DNA of 64,000 bases from Ricordea florida (GCA_949710005.1 OX453275.1:26072218-26136217), one strand, 5' to 3'. Shown: positions 1-14,700, counted from the stretch's first letter. Program-made: numbers and translations. The notes: generated from the letters alone by a model not told the origin.

Positions 1-1
1 T

Positions 2-196
2 AAGCTCAAGTATAAATTAATCAGTCTGATATCTATGCCAAATTCCCTGTCTGTCCCTGCCTCGTTATCTACAGCTAGTACATCAGGGCTTTCAATAAGA
101 ATTTCAGTAGCAGGAGATTCAGAATTTTGTAAATTAACAGGAGAATATTCTGAAAGGACTCCATGTCTAAAATTAAAACTAGCTCAGGCCATCTAA
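2..196 (+). pseudogene. ORF fragment, diverged copy of the one at 20672-20893
   Basis: An open frame runs from the window edge to a TAA at 194-196. It shares peptide blocks with a minus-strand frame at 20672-20893: MPN, then SG(L/F)SIRI, then CK(L/V)TGEYSE(R/S)TPCL and LKL. Conservation at the protein level between copies in opposite orientation suggests both derive from a coding sequence, probably from a mobile element or a duplicated gene. I do not recognise the family. The 5' end lies outside the window, so it could also be an exon of a gene to the left. Confidence 0.35.
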
Positions 197-381
197 ATTT
201 GGTCGGCGAATTCTTTGTTGGAACCGCAGAATTCTTCGCAGTTGCCGGAGAATTCTCTGATCTCCGATACCTAACGAACACCCTGATACATAATAAGCTG
301 CAGAGTTATAAAGGTCGTATCATACTGAGACAAGTTTTCTCCGACAGTTTTACAGGTCCATAGAATTTAATTAGTCCTATT

Positions 382-408
382 TTAACCCTTTCACTCCCAA
401 GAGTGACT

Positions 409-453
<45 letters not shown>

Positions 454-522
454 ATGGAGACCCCTTGGGAGTGAAAGGGTTAAAAACTATCTCCCTTAAC
501 CCTTTCACTCCCAAGAGTGACT

Positions 523-567
<45 letters not shown>

Positions 568-636
568 ATGGAGACCCCTTGGGAGTGAAAGGGTTAAAAA
601 CTATCTCCCTTAACCCTTTCACTCCCAAGAGTGACT

Positions 637-681
<45 letters not shown>

Positions 682-750
682 ATGGAGACCCCTTGGGAGT
701 GAAAGGGTTAAAAACTATCTCCCTTAACCCTTTCACTCCCAAGAGTGACT

Positions 751-795
<45 letters not shown>

Positions 796-864
796 ATGGA
801 GACCCCTTGGGAGTGAAAGGGTTAAAAACTATCTCCCTTAACCCTTTCACTCCCAAGAGTGACT

Positions 865-909
<45 letters not shown>

Positions 910-978
910 ATGGAGACCCCTTGGGAGTGAAAGGGTTAAAAACTATCTCCCTTAACCCTTTCACTCCCAAGAGTGACT

Positions 979-1023
<45 letters not shown>

Positions 1024-1092
1024 ATGGAGACCCCTTGGGAGTGAAAGGGTTAAAAACTATCTCCCTTAACCCTTTCACTCCCAAGAGTGACT

Positions 1093-1137
<45 letters not shown>

Positions 1138-1167
1138 ATGGAGACCCCTTGGGAGTGAAAGGGTTAA
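382..1167 (+). repeat. Tandem array of seven 102-bp palindromic elements, 114-bp period
   Basis: Each unit starts TTAACCCTTTCACTCCCAAG and ends with its inverse complement, so each can fold into a hairpin. Units are separated by a 12-bp spacer and look identical by eye. Because 114 is a multiple of 3 and the unit lacks a stop in one frame, the array reads as a 38-residue repeat, but it is better seen as non-coding. Single copies lie at 7609-7714, 38355-38456 and 57855-57961, and a two-unit array at 63141-63356. Confidence 0.9.
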
Positions 1168-1233
1168 AGGCAGTGAATGTTGTATTTTGTTCACAAACTG
1201 GGATAGAAGGCAACCGTTGTGCTCTGTTTCTAG

Positions 1234-4200
1234 ATGTCATCATTAATGAAGCATCGCAATGACCATGATGCAATAGAGGCCAATACTGTTCAGTTCAAGA
1301 ATGTAATGGATGCCAGGTGAGCAAGAGAATACTCTTTACTTGTCATCACTTTACATTGTAATCTTCCAACACATGGATCATAAGCAAACAAAATTACTTC
1401 CACTGTAAACTTCAATCAATATCAACTCTGTTCATCCTCATTTACAGTTCATAGCTTTCTGAAATGTTATGTTATTGGTCTTGAAAGGGAATTCTTTCTC
1501 ATCACTTTAATTGAAATTAGATTTTCCTGATTACAATATGAAATAAAGTAAAGATAATTCTGTTTAATTTATTCAGTAACTTATTCAGCAAGTGGCTGTG
1601 TTGTGGTTCAATTTTATCCTTGGTTCAAATTTTATTTTCCTTTGTTTCAAACTCATTATCATCAAAATTAATAATACCATAACTAAAATTGAACCACAAC
1701 AGCTACACTATGGCTTCTGTATTAGTGCAATGCAATCATTATGCTCATACACACATGTATGTATGTGTGTCACGCTGTTTAGACTGTCAGATATGAAAGA
1801 GATCCTTGGAGACCTAAGAAGACGGATCGAAAGAGAGGAAGCAGAAAGAAGGGCCGTCAACCAACAAAACCAGCTTAGGTATGTGTACTATACTGTAGCT
1901 CACTTACAACTGCTCATATCTAATATAAATAACAATTCTAATTTTATAGCAAATTAATCTTATGGGGGCTCCATACCTGCAGTTATGGGAAGTTGTTTCA
2001 GAGGTTAAACTTTGTGGTGCCTTCTGCTCAAATTGTCAAGCATGATATCATAATAACTGGTTCTCATTCTCAATTAAAAGAATGATTAATACAATTTTGA
2101 GTGTTTTTCTCCCTAACCCTTGAAACTGAACATTGACCTGGTCATCATCAAGTTTGTGTTTAATACAGGTTAAATTTGATTTAACCTAGGTTGGTTTGTA
2201 ATTTCTTTGTCTATATTTATGCTGTCTAATGAATCCTAGAGACAAAGAAATTACAAACCAACCTAGGTTAAATCAAATTTAACCTGTAACATCTACATGC
2301 GTATCCCTTTAATAATAGGTTTTAATTTCATGCAACTTGAGCATTTTAGGTTGTGAAAAAAAATAATTACTGACAGTAATTCAGTGTTGAAAGTGTACTC
2401 TAATAGTTGAATAAAATAAGTCTGCAAGCATGATATTATGTTCAAAAGGAAATTTTTATTTTTTCATCTTCTAGTTTAGAGCAGTTAAGAGTTTTGGTGC
2501 AGGAAAGTGACCACAAGCGAGAACAAGAACTTTACGCAAATTCTGTGAGTTCAAAGGAGAAAGAAAGTCTTCTTGAAAACGAGAGAACAGCAATAGCTAA
2601 TAAGTTAGCTGAGTTAGCAGAAGAACAAGGTAAAAAGATGTTACAGAAGGAAATACGACTCCGAGAAGATGCTCAAGCAAAGTTTGCTTTGTTGGAAAAG
2701 GTGAGAGTGATAAAATCTTAGGTTAGAAATTGTTGATCGTATCTTCATCAAGTACCAAGTGTAAATCAATAATTTGGCACTTTCAACGTAACAGTGAGAT
2801 ATACAGCAATAAACTTACTTTATGTAGTGGTGGTACATTTATTCAATTTCACTGGTGTAAAGTGCAGGAATTTTGTTCTCTGAGTAGTTACATTTTGTGT
2901 ATTATGTCAATTCCTGGAAAAGTTACAATCAGGGCCAGATTGTTCGAAGCAGGGTTGAGGTAACCCAGGTTTAGTGAGAAATTTAAATGCAGATATAAGA
3001 GCTTAAAAGCATATTCAGTGTAATTCTCTTTGAATGCAATTTGATGATTGTATACTCTAAAACAAATAGAGAAATTTATTGGAGAATATGCTTTTTAACA
3101 AGAGGAAAAGAAACCCAGGTTACAATTTACCCCTGGATTAGCACTGACCGGCCTTCGAACAACCGGCCCCAGGATTACAAACATATTACTTGAAATACAG
3201 CTGAAAAGTACAGTGTACAGTACTACAGTATTGGTCATCATTGCTGAGATTTATATAAAGCTGCTGCTACATATACATGTATGAAGATTTCTGGCTTAAG
3301 CCCTTTGTTTTGAGGCTGATATTATTGCTAAAACTTCAGCTTCCAGTCATACATTGCAGTTAATAAGCATCAGGAAAATTCTTTTGCAGTAAGGTGAGAT
3401 TATTTTCTCATCAGAAATTACGTGAGGAGCAGGCGGCAAGACTTGTGTTTGAGAAAGCACAGAGAGATGACATGGATAGACGATGGCAGTCCCTTAGGGC
3501 TTACATTGATGAGGAACTGCAAGTAACCAGGCAGACTGAAAAGGTATGTATGTAGTGATTGAAAACTAGTGTAATGTGCACATGCACGGTGACGTTTGAG
3601 TTGAGCGCATGGCAGTACGATAGTGTCGCTTGTAGTTATTGTGTTTATAAGACAAGTAAAGCTTGTTTATACCTTTTACATGTACAGTAATTTTTTTTTT
3701 GTCAGACCTGCTTGCACAAATCTCCCTGGCCACATTATTGCAAACAAACATTTAAGCCAGTTTGTTTTAGTAGATTCTGAGGTTTGTTATGAGAATAATT
3801 TACTCAGTATAGTTACATCAGTACTATTACCAAAGCAAACTTGGATTGCTACTTGTAAATATTTTGAGAATGGGATGTACAGTAATTAACCTGCCATGAC
3901 CATCAGGTTTAAACAAGTGTTTCTGATGACTTAACCCAAGATTTCAATTTGGTTCAAAATAATGCTTGTATTAAACTGTATTTAACCATTGTGTAATTTT
4001 AGGTTTTCTTTTACAACAGCAAAAATAAAAAAACTGTATGAAAAATGTGCCAAATAATTAAAAATTTCTTATTTCTTAATTTTGTTATCCTGTATGAAAT
4101 ACGTTAATCACAGTGGAGGAGTTTATGCTGTTAAAGGGTTACCAGTAAAGAATGGACATCCTTTTCATACTTTCAGATGACCCAGGCAAGGAATGATCAG

Positions 4201-7200
4201 AGTTTTGTACGATTGAATGAGTCCATATCACTGTTAGAGAGACAGATGGAAGGGGGGAGGAAAGCAATTGAACAGGTTTTGCATGCAGAAATCACATCTA
4301 GGTACATAATACATGTTAATATGTAATAATTAACAACTAGACTACTAGTTCAAGTTGGCCGAATTAATAGCCAGAGGCATGTAGTGCTGAGTTATCTATA
4401 TTTAGTGCAGATTTATCTATATTTAACTCAATTTTACACTAATATTTGTTTTTTTTTAACTTTTTAAAGATAGTGCATTTTTTATTTCCCAGCTCTGGCA
4501 TTTCTGCTAGTAACTCACTATTTAACTCACTATTTATCCTGTTACTCCGTAGATAGTAAGTATGATGCAAGTGAATATTATAATGAAAGACCATGTATTT
4601 GAACTGCGGAGTAATATGTAATGACATAAATTGATCATCGAAGTTATTTACACAACTTAAGCAGCTGTGAAATTAAAGCCTGAAAAAAACTCAGGCCTGC
4701 CATGAGTTTTTTTTTCAGGCTTTAATTTCACAGCTGCTTAAGTTGTGTACATAACTGGGATGATCAATTTATGTCATTACAGATAGTGAGTATGTTAGCC
4801 AATCATAAATACTATTCTAGAATCAGATATTAAAATAAGACTGTTCTATTATAATAATCATGGTAGGCAATCCCAAAGTGAAAAGTTGTCAACTCGATGC
4901 AATCAACTTCAAGAGAAGTTAAACATGGCTATTGGGACTCTACAGCAAGCTGTTGGAGGAATGAACTCCCAGATTTCAGACATTGTCTCTAAGGTACAGT
5001 TGTAAATACCCTTGAGCGCTTTTCAATCAAATGTTTGTCTTAATTAAACAAGGCCAGTATACAGTTCACTGTATTGTTGGATGTGATCTAAACTTAACGC
5101 TTTAAAACTTTAAAACTTTGAAAAGTCATTAAAATATGTTGATCATGTTGGCATATACTGATAGTTACAGTAACCAATGCATCCCCCTTTGTTTAATGAA
5201 AATGAAACGTATTTCTCAACCCTACATGTATATATGTCGATGCTTTTATATCTGTGCCTCTCCATTTAAAAATAATTTATTAGTTACTGCAATAAACTCA
5301 GTATTGTATGATTGCATGCAGTGGCTTTGAACTTTTGACTCTTCTTCTTGGTGGTACTTATTTGTTTTTAAGTGGTTTTATTCAAAAGTTGTGTTTCTGG
5401 ATTTGGCAGTGAAAGCTTTTTGAATAACTGTTTGTTTCGTTCTCTCTTGTAAGGCTGAAGAAGAACTTAAGTCAATTATAGACAGGAACAAAGATTCAGG
5501 GATGAGAGGATTAGCCGATATGGACACCAGGCTTAGTAAGTTAACTAAGCGAACAGGGGAACTGGAAGACTTGGTGAACAAACTAGAGAAGGTACGATGG
5601 TTTCAACAAAGGATTAAATTCAAAATATTTTTCATGGAATTCTTTAACACACTGTTAAGCCTTGGCTGCATTCTTCCTGTTCTACTGTGTGTAAATCAAC
5701 TCATAGTCCAAAAGTCCTTTATAATTTAATCCCCTGTTTACTTGACAGTACATTGATGCATTGTGAGAAGAAATTGCATATTTACATGTAGACTGTCTCA
5801 CTTTTGGGATTGAAATAATCTAATAAATGCCCAGGGTGTTAAGGTCATTTTAATGGTCCAGGATGGGGCTTTTAATATAGATAGGAGGTGTTTATTGGAG
5901 AGAGGCGTTTATTTCATAAGGTTGTTCTATGAACTTAGCAAAACTTTTACAGTGTACTTTTGGCCAAAAACGTTTTTTTGTTAACAGAATCTCGACTGCA
6001 GGCTGATGGCTTTTGCACAACAAGGTTTCTAATTGAATTTTTTTTGTCTTTTGCTATGTACAATGAAAAGGGTGCTTAAACGAGTGTGGTTTCATATTAT
6101 AATGAAAAGCTGAAGTCCCTAAGGCCTATTGTTAGATAAGAGGCATGTATTTGAGAGTGGGCATTTATTAGATCATTCGTGGTACTTCTCCGAGACCCTG
6201 AGCTACTACTGAGTCTTTGGGTTACAACTATATGTAAGATATTGTATTGAGGAAATCTGTAAAATAATTTATTAAGTTTGGATACAGTCATGAAAATTGC
6301 TAACTTGGTTGCCCCTCAGTAATAACTTCTGAAATTTGATCTCAATGTGTGATGAATTAATATGTAACGTGATGTAACATTTTTGCTACAGTTTCTTACA
6401 GTATCTAAAGACATTAACAGTATAACAACATAAATTGTAATGTTTGCAGTTACCCAAGACACACCACCAGATAAGCATCACTTCCAGAACGATGCTTTCC
6501 AATTTTACAAGCTCAAACTGTATAAAAACCTCTGTTAAAAATTCAAAGCAGAGCCAACCATATCCATTCACTGAGAATTAAATACTATACTAATTTCACA
6601 ATAGCTCTCCACTGATTCAATTTGAGTCTTATTTGACTCAAAGACACATCTTAATTCCTGAAACTGCACAAGCCATATATCACTATTTTAAGTGACGTCT
6701 TTTAAGGTAAAAAGGGTGACTTTTCTGTCATTTCAATAATGCATCTTCATACCTTCAAGTTGATAAATGTTCAGTGGTCGTAAATACAGAGTAGATCTAA
6801 ATAAAATAACACCAAGTAAAAATATTTTAGGAAAAGGTCACTTAACTTCTTCTATAAATATCAATGCTGGAATTTTCAATGGTTACAGTGTAAATGAAAC
6901 CTAATGCTAATTTATTATTAAATCTATTTTTATGCTCTTTGCAACTAAAGGCAGCGACAGCAAAAACTCACAAAGAGGTAGGGTAAAATTTAGTACTAAG
7001 TTTCTGAGTGTACTTTTATCCACAGATTCTTTCTCTCTTGGATAACAGTGCCACTACAGTACTCGAACCAAGGCCACTTAGATAAATTTTCATACAAATT
7101 TTGAATGTAAGTTTTTGACATTGAATGACAGATTTGTGACAAGTTTCTACCGATTAAGATGATTCTGTTTCAATCTTGATATTTTTTTGTACAGTTTTAG

Positions 7201-8677
7201 AGCAAATTATGCCCATGTACATTCAAATGTAAAACATTTGCACAGCTCCGGTTGTTTAGACACTCAATCATGATTGGATAATTTGTGCGTAATGTTTGGA
7301 TGGCCTTGGTTCAATTAGTTGCTCTGTAACTATAAATTGGTTATATAATTATATAATTATTATGGTTTAATGTGAGATCTCATCAAATTTATGTTCCCCC
7401 CTCCCAAAAAAAAAGATAAAAATTTAACCAGTGAATACGTGAGCCAGAAATTAATTAATTGATTGAATTTAGTGGAGAGTTAAATGAATGAATAAATAGC
7501 TAAACCGAGGAAGCCAACAGTAAGAGCTAGCAGTACAACATCATAAAGTGTTGTTGTATTAAAAAGTAACCCTTTCTTTGCTTTGGAATTCAGTTAAAAA
7601 CTATCTCCTTAACCCTTTAAGCCCCAATAGTATCTAAATTTATAGATTTTACTCTGGCTCACGCCAGACGATTTTACTCGTCACACGGAGACCCCACGGG
7701 ACCTAAAGGGTTAATCATTGAATTACTTACTGGGAAATTACACTAGAAAAAGAGCTAATAGTGCATGTAATATACTAGGTCCAGTAATGGCTAATGTAGT
7801 GTAACATACTATGCCAACTGAAGCACTTGATTCAAAATACTGATGATTGCCCCTTTTTTCTGTGATTATTTTGATGATGTTCATGTTATTATACCTGAGC
7901 ATTTCTAAATGATTTTATGCAGGTCGGGAAATCTGACCAAGAGCAGAAGGACAAAAACTCTGGAGAGATTTCACGATGGAGACGAGATACCGATCAACAG
8001 TTTAGAGAAGTTGAGCAAAAACTACGGCCACTACCAGAGGAGGTACACTTGCCGTTAAGTAGCCTGCGTAGTAAGCGTTTCCGTGCGGTTTTGGAGCAAA
8101 GAAAGACCGAGGAACGAGATTCTCGGTTTTGGCCGCGCGACAAATGAAACGAGAGCCAAAAAATGAAATAGGGGGAGGGGGAGGGGAAGGAAGGAAAGTT
8201 TCCTTCCTTTCTTCCCCACCCCCTCCCCGCTTACTCGCGCCATTTTTCGCGCGGTCTTTGCTCCAAAACAGCACGGAAACGCTTGCTACGCAGGCTAGCC
8301 GTTAAGTTCATTCCTTTCTTGATAATTAACAATTATTCGCCGAAGGCGAAGTGATTATTGGTGAATATTCACCGATTATCACTGAGCCAGAGGCGAATAA
8401 TTGTTTTAGTATAAATACACTTTATTTCAAAAAAAGAAAAGAAAAAGTATTGTACAACACGAAAAAAAATTTTATTTCATCAAAAGCGCGCGAACGACTG
8501 GCAGCCATTTTGTTCGTCGAGGTGATAGTCGCCTGATAATCCGAGATAGCGAACCAATCAGTGCGCGCGATTTTGTATAATCACCTGAGTATTTATACTA
8601 AAAAAATCGTTTTCCAATCAGTTGAGTGAAAATACGTATATATATATATATATATACGTATATATATATATATATAC

Positions 8678-8735
<58 letters not shown>

Positions 8736-11700
8736 TAGGACTTTCCCAGCAGCTTTGCAGCGAATCCTTGCAGTACACTGCATGATTTATTCAGTAAACA
8801 AAAACTTTCGAACCACTGTATTACATAAAACAGTAACCTAAAACCTGACAGTACAGCTCTGTAGCCTGTCAGTGAAAATTTAACCTGCAAATAAAGGATT
8901 GAACTGCACTGTATAGTACGGTTAACCGTATCGCGGTTCAGTTTTATCCAGCAGCTTTCCAGAGAATGGTCATATTTTACGGCTTAATCTGTGGCTAAAA
9001 AGCATACAAGGGCACTGTTCAGCGGAACGAAGAGTACCGCATTACAGCTCTGTCAGGTAGCGTCTTATAGAATGCTCAAACTGTATGCTTTGATCCACAG
9101 ATGGAACGTTAGAAGCACGCTGTATAGTAAAACAAACAATACCACAGTACAGTACTGTTCAGTAGCTTTACAAAGAATGGTCACACTGCATGGTTTGATC
9201 CACAGATGAAAAAGTTAGAACCACACTGTATAGCAAAACAAACAGTACCACAGTACAGTACTGTTCAGTAGCTTTCTAGAGAACGGTTACGTTGCTTGGT
9301 TTGATCCACCGAAGGAAAAGTTAGAATCACACTGAGTAGTAACACAAATAGTACCGCAGTGCAGTACTGTTCAGCAACTTTCCAAAGAATGGTCACACTG
9401 CATGGTTTGATCCACAGATGAAAATGTTAAAATCACACTGTCTAGTAAAACAAACAGTACCACAGTACAGTACTGTTCAGCAACTTTCCAAAGTGTGGTC
9501 ACGTTGCTTGGTTTGACTAAGAGAGGAATATGTTAGAACCACACAGGACACATAGTTACGTAAAACAAACAGGGTTGCAGAAATCCCAGTCAGTGATAGC
9601 TTTACTCATGACTGTGCAGATTTCACAGTTGAAGAGCCAGGTGGCAACTCTGAAAGATGAAATTGAAGCAAGGGAAGCAGAGAGGAGAAAAACTCCTGTG
9701 TAAGTTATAACGCTTTATCTTGCGTCTAATAAATGTTAAACTCGTGCATTGTTTTGGAAATTGGTATGACTTTTTGGGTGTCATGAAACGTAACTTTGTA
9801 ATGTTCGTAAATGCGCAACTGAAGAGAACATTACTACTGTAGTATCAATGGGTTTATTAACTTGCCAGTGATAAACCCATTTCTTGTGTGTTTCGATTTC
9901 TCACCGATACAGCACCAGTTTCGTGTGAAATTCACTTAAGCAGTGATTTAGCTGCTTTCCTTAGTCCTTGAGAACTCCGAGGCCGTAATCCCGGGGGGGT
10001 TACTCCGGATTTCAAGTGACAGGGGTGATCGAATGGGGGCAAAAATCAAAACCTAACCAATACCTAGGGCTTCAAACAAAACCGAGAAGATTCCCTAGGG
10101 CTTCAAACAAAACCCAAAAAGATCCCTAGGGCTTCAAATAAACCCCCCAAAAAAATCCTTGGACCAAAATTTAACCCAAAAAAATTCCCATGGCGAATTT
10201 CCGTGCCATAAAAATTTCAAGAAAGCACGAAAAATAGGAACATTTATAGTGATGGGGATTCGCGGGAACTATCACTAATTTGCATAACCCAAAAAATCTA
10301 CTTAAATCAAGCTATCCGAAAATACTTGCCAAAATTTCCTTACCCCAAAAAGTCCCAAAATCGAAAATTTCAAATCCAAAAACGTCCTTCGATTATCGTG
10401 TATTATGGGACGTAATAGGGAGGTGTCCCTTAGGCAAGAGTTGAATGCAGGGAGAAGTGAGCTTATGCACGTTAAACTGATGTTGTGTTTCGTTTATGGA
10501 ATCAAGACGTGAGCCAAGTCCATTGGTGAAGGAACCTGACCGTGAAGCGGAACCAGACGAAGACACTGAAAACCTTCGTTCGAAGGTACAGAAACTGGAG
10601 GAAGAAGTGCAGAATGTAAGTATGGATTTTTGTTTTTGTCCAGCGCATGCTAGTTAGTCACATGGCAGGTAAAATTGGCGAACAGCCTCTCTACATCCGA
10701 CGAAAGGCTGACGCTCGAAACGTCAGCACCTCCCTTTTACCTTACGATGGTATAACTTACTTTATCAATTCGTTTGATTATCCCAATTTCTCGTGCTTCA
10801 ATTCCCCACCGACGCAGCACCAGTTTCTTTAGAAGCTATCCCCACAGCCTCTCTACATGCCACTCTGCTGTTGGTGGTCAGTCCGCAAACGTCGAATCAC
10901 CTGATTGCTAGGTGTGAGCGCATTGTCGACCAGTCACTGATTTAATTATAAATGCTGTCGTCTTCTTTTGTCTCTTTGCCAGCTATCAGTTCTCTGTTGC
11001 TTAGCTAGCAGTCATGTCATAGAGGATTGGACCCTAGCATTACTCACTCAGTTTTTAGCAATGACGATTTAAGTAATGGTCTGGCTAAAGGGTAGACAGG
11101 CGTACGGCAAAACTCATTAAAAAGGTGCGAGAAGTTAATTGTTAATCCATTTAAATCGCCTCATCTCACTGGCTAATACCCCCCCCCCACTTCCAAAAAA
11201 AAAAAAAAAACGAAAAAAAAGAAAACAATAAAAAACGTCATTTTTAGACCTTGTATTTTCCAAAACCCTATTTTCTGTCTCTCGGCCAAATTTGGCTTTT
11301 GCTCTATGCGCCAATTAGCACCACAAAATTAACTGACGCTATTGCCGAGCGCTATTGTTTTTCTGCCTGCTTCTTAGCCGGACCATTACTTAAACTGATA
11401 GAAAGAACAAGCTGGAACGTGACTCGACCTCGTGTATGCTAGTCTCCTTCACAGCCGTTATTAGGGTCGTCACGCAACGCTCCTCCCCACTAACGGCTGC
11501 TCACGAGAGAGACACATTCCTTTCCCTAAAACTGACCAATAAGAAGCAGGCTTCCATATTCTGGAAACCTGGTCCAAGTCGTTTCGCACGTGTGCATCTG
11601 TCATGTTTTGTTTTCGCGCGCACAGCAAGCGCCCAGCAAATATAACGAGGAATTTGATTGGCGTAGCCGATAACAATAACGTGCATTCTATTGGTTCTCA

Positions 11701-14700
11701 AAAACAAAGGGAAAGGAATGTGTCTCTCTCGTGAGCAGCCGTTAGTAGGGAGGAGCTTTGCGTGACGACCCTAATAACGGCTGCGAAGGAGACTACGTGT
11801 ATGCAGGTGCAACGCTCAACCAGCTGAACTGAAGCATCGGTTTTCGCTCAGAGCGGGTCAATAGTGGGTTGATATTTGACCGGCGGTCGAGGATGATATC
11901 AGCAAAGAAGGTTTGACACTTGCACTGCGTGCGTTAATACTGAGTATTAACCGCAAAGCGGTCCAACTCAGGTACAGAGCCCACAACCACTGTTCTCTGC
12001 TTGGATCTAATAGTTCTTGCCATCTTTTAACAGACGTCGTCCCAAGTGGCCAAGCTGGACAGTACAGTAGAAACTCTCAGAACAGTCTTGACGCAAAAGA
12101 TCCAGTCAGAAGCTCAAACGGTAAGTACATTGCTTGTCAGATCATTTGTACTGATACTTTGTGAGCTATACTCTTCTTAAATGCAGTTGGTTGTTATCGT
12201 TGTTTCGAGAGGTATTCGCTACTGCAAATATTATAAAGTCAAATGTTATTTAGGCAGGGAAAACCTAATGGGTCTTGTAAAACTGGCTCGGTTTGGGTTT
12301 CTCGGAAACCGAGCAATGCTAACCACCTGTTGCTTCACTTTGTAGTATTTAGTTATGTAGCTTCTCGATGAAGGGATTGAGCGCTAATCGGCTTTCCAGG
12401 GACCGACCCAGAGCTCAAGCGGTAGAAGTGATGATAACAAGATTTGATCGATCTTACACCAAATTCTCCGAAGTGATTTATAAGATTATAGCATTCCCTA
12501 TGGAGAATGTCTGGCAATGATTTCCGCACAGGTCCCTACTTTATTATTCTTGCGGTAGCTGTGCTGTTTGGTTCTTCGAAAGTTTGCACGTGCATTACCC
12601 GACACAATCTAGCCACAACATGCATAATGAAGTAGGAACCTGTGCGGAAATCTTGCCAATGTCTGTTTAGACTCTCTGGAGCGCAAGGGTTAATGCGATA
12701 GTCTACTGCTTAACTCTCTGTGATAGCCACAGGTTTGCAACATAGCTGCCCGAGGTCAGATTCTGCCGGTTTACGTGAAGCCAGTTGCGTCAAATGTTTA
12801 CTGGCTTAAGACGCAGCGTTACCTCATGTATTTCAGCTATGCAATATGTTTGAGACATGAATGATTAGAAAAAGACCATTTCTAGTTAACTAAATTAACT
12901 GATTTTGGTAGTTGGATTATTGCTTGTTTGAGTAATCGATATTTTTCTTTAATAGAGCAGTATTTAATTGACTGTCGCAAAACTAATACCACGATAGCAG
13001 TTACTTAAACCAATCACAGCGCAGCTCAATGATCCAATCAGAACGCAAAGAGAGTACATGTCGTCAGCACGAAGCGCGGGAAAAGGCGTGCGACCTCGTT
13101 GCAATTGATTTCAGTTTTACTTGCGATTGGCTGAAAACTTGCGGCGAGGTTCTTCGGCTGATCGCATCATTACTTACGGCAGTGAATTGAAAGCTGCTCT
13201 GGTTTATAAGTGGCCTTGCACCTATAAGTGGTGTATTCAGTGAAGAACGTAGACGTGGAATTTTGTTGTAGATGCTGGGTTTTATGGTCTCATCAGACCC
13301 GAGTATTGTGTTGTTTTTTTTTTTTACTAGCATCACTGGAAATACAATCAAGTCGATCATGTCGCATTTCTTCGAACTCGAGGGAGGGCTCAGAAATGTT
13401 ATTGCATTTTCCTTGTTAAGCACTTATGTACGTTAACCAGTATTGTTACTGACTGACATCTATTGACATGTACAGCGAGGTGACTCAATTACAGAGCTGA
13501 AGGAGCAGTTAGCAAAGATTCATGCCAGTATGTTGGTCATTCTCTCAATCCCGCCCGTCATTTGTACTCATGAACTTTGTGTTGTGTTTGTCAGTGTGAT
13601 AGAAGCTGGAGACTTTAAATTCTAGTTCGAGTTCTAAAGCGTATAATTTTGGGCGATATAGCAGTTGTCTGGTACTATTGGTTCGATGCCCAAGCAAAGA
13701 GCAATAAAGCAAACAAAACAAACAATGCTCCTAGCTTTAAAACAATGGAAACGTTACACGTAGAGGCCCATTCAAATAAGCGGTTTAGGAGAGCCGCCTC
13801 ACTGCTGATAATGTTACTCAAGAGTTGGGTAGAGTTATGGAGTACCCACCTTAATACCCAATTTTAAATCAAACCAAACAAACTCATTTCAGACCAAGCT
13901 TATCCACATCCAGTAACTGCTTGTCTCATTCGTCCACGTTTGACACTTTCGCAGAAAGCTAAAATTTCAGATTTTTTTTTAGGAAAAACGTTACGTTTTC
14001 TTAAAGTACTAGAACCCGAGCCCAGAATCTGGCTCAAAACCCCACATCGTTTCATACTCCAAATGCTTAATGTGATACCCACATTAAGACTCAGTTGGGT
14101 CGAAAACTATACCCTTTGAGGCCGCACATCATGATGGTAACTAAGGCCTCTTTCAGCTCAATTTTTAAGTTCAAATCGAGGAAAAGTGCCAAATCTGTTT
14201 CAGAATGAAAAATTCTTTTCCGTTCGGTAAAAGCTCGTACTAGAATTGAAAAGTCTGTTGTTGTGATGTACTGTGAAGTTTGTCGTTCTGTTTACATGGA
14301 AAGGTATGGTTGTTGTTTGTGTGGTCAACGAAGGTAGTGTGCTTCTAAAGAAAAATTGAACTAACCACACAAAATAAACCAGTCTAAATTCCGTGCTGGA
14401 GTAAAACCTTGAACCTACCATTCCTCTGATAGTGGAAACCAGTGACGAAAGCTTTTAAGCTTTTTTTCTTTCTTTTTACCTAAAATTTAATTGATTGATT
14501 AATGGTAATAATTTTGTCTTGGCTTGATTAAAATCGCTAATACCTCAAGGTAACACCCGAATTTAGTATTGTGGACTCATCTGTTAAAGAAACTTAGAGT
14601 GTTCTGAACTGACTTATAATGCGTGACTTATATGCGTGACTTACAATGCGTGACTTATAATGCGTGACTTATAGTGCGTGACTTATAATGCGTGACAACT

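Noticed and set aside
465-1262. 265-residue ORF made of 38-residue repeats
   Set aside because: The frame exists only because the 114-bp palindrome period is divisible by three. Single copies elsewhere are non-coding and in either orientation.
8593-8890. Ile-Tyr-rich ORFs on the minus strand
   Set aside because: Translation of a TA microsatellite.
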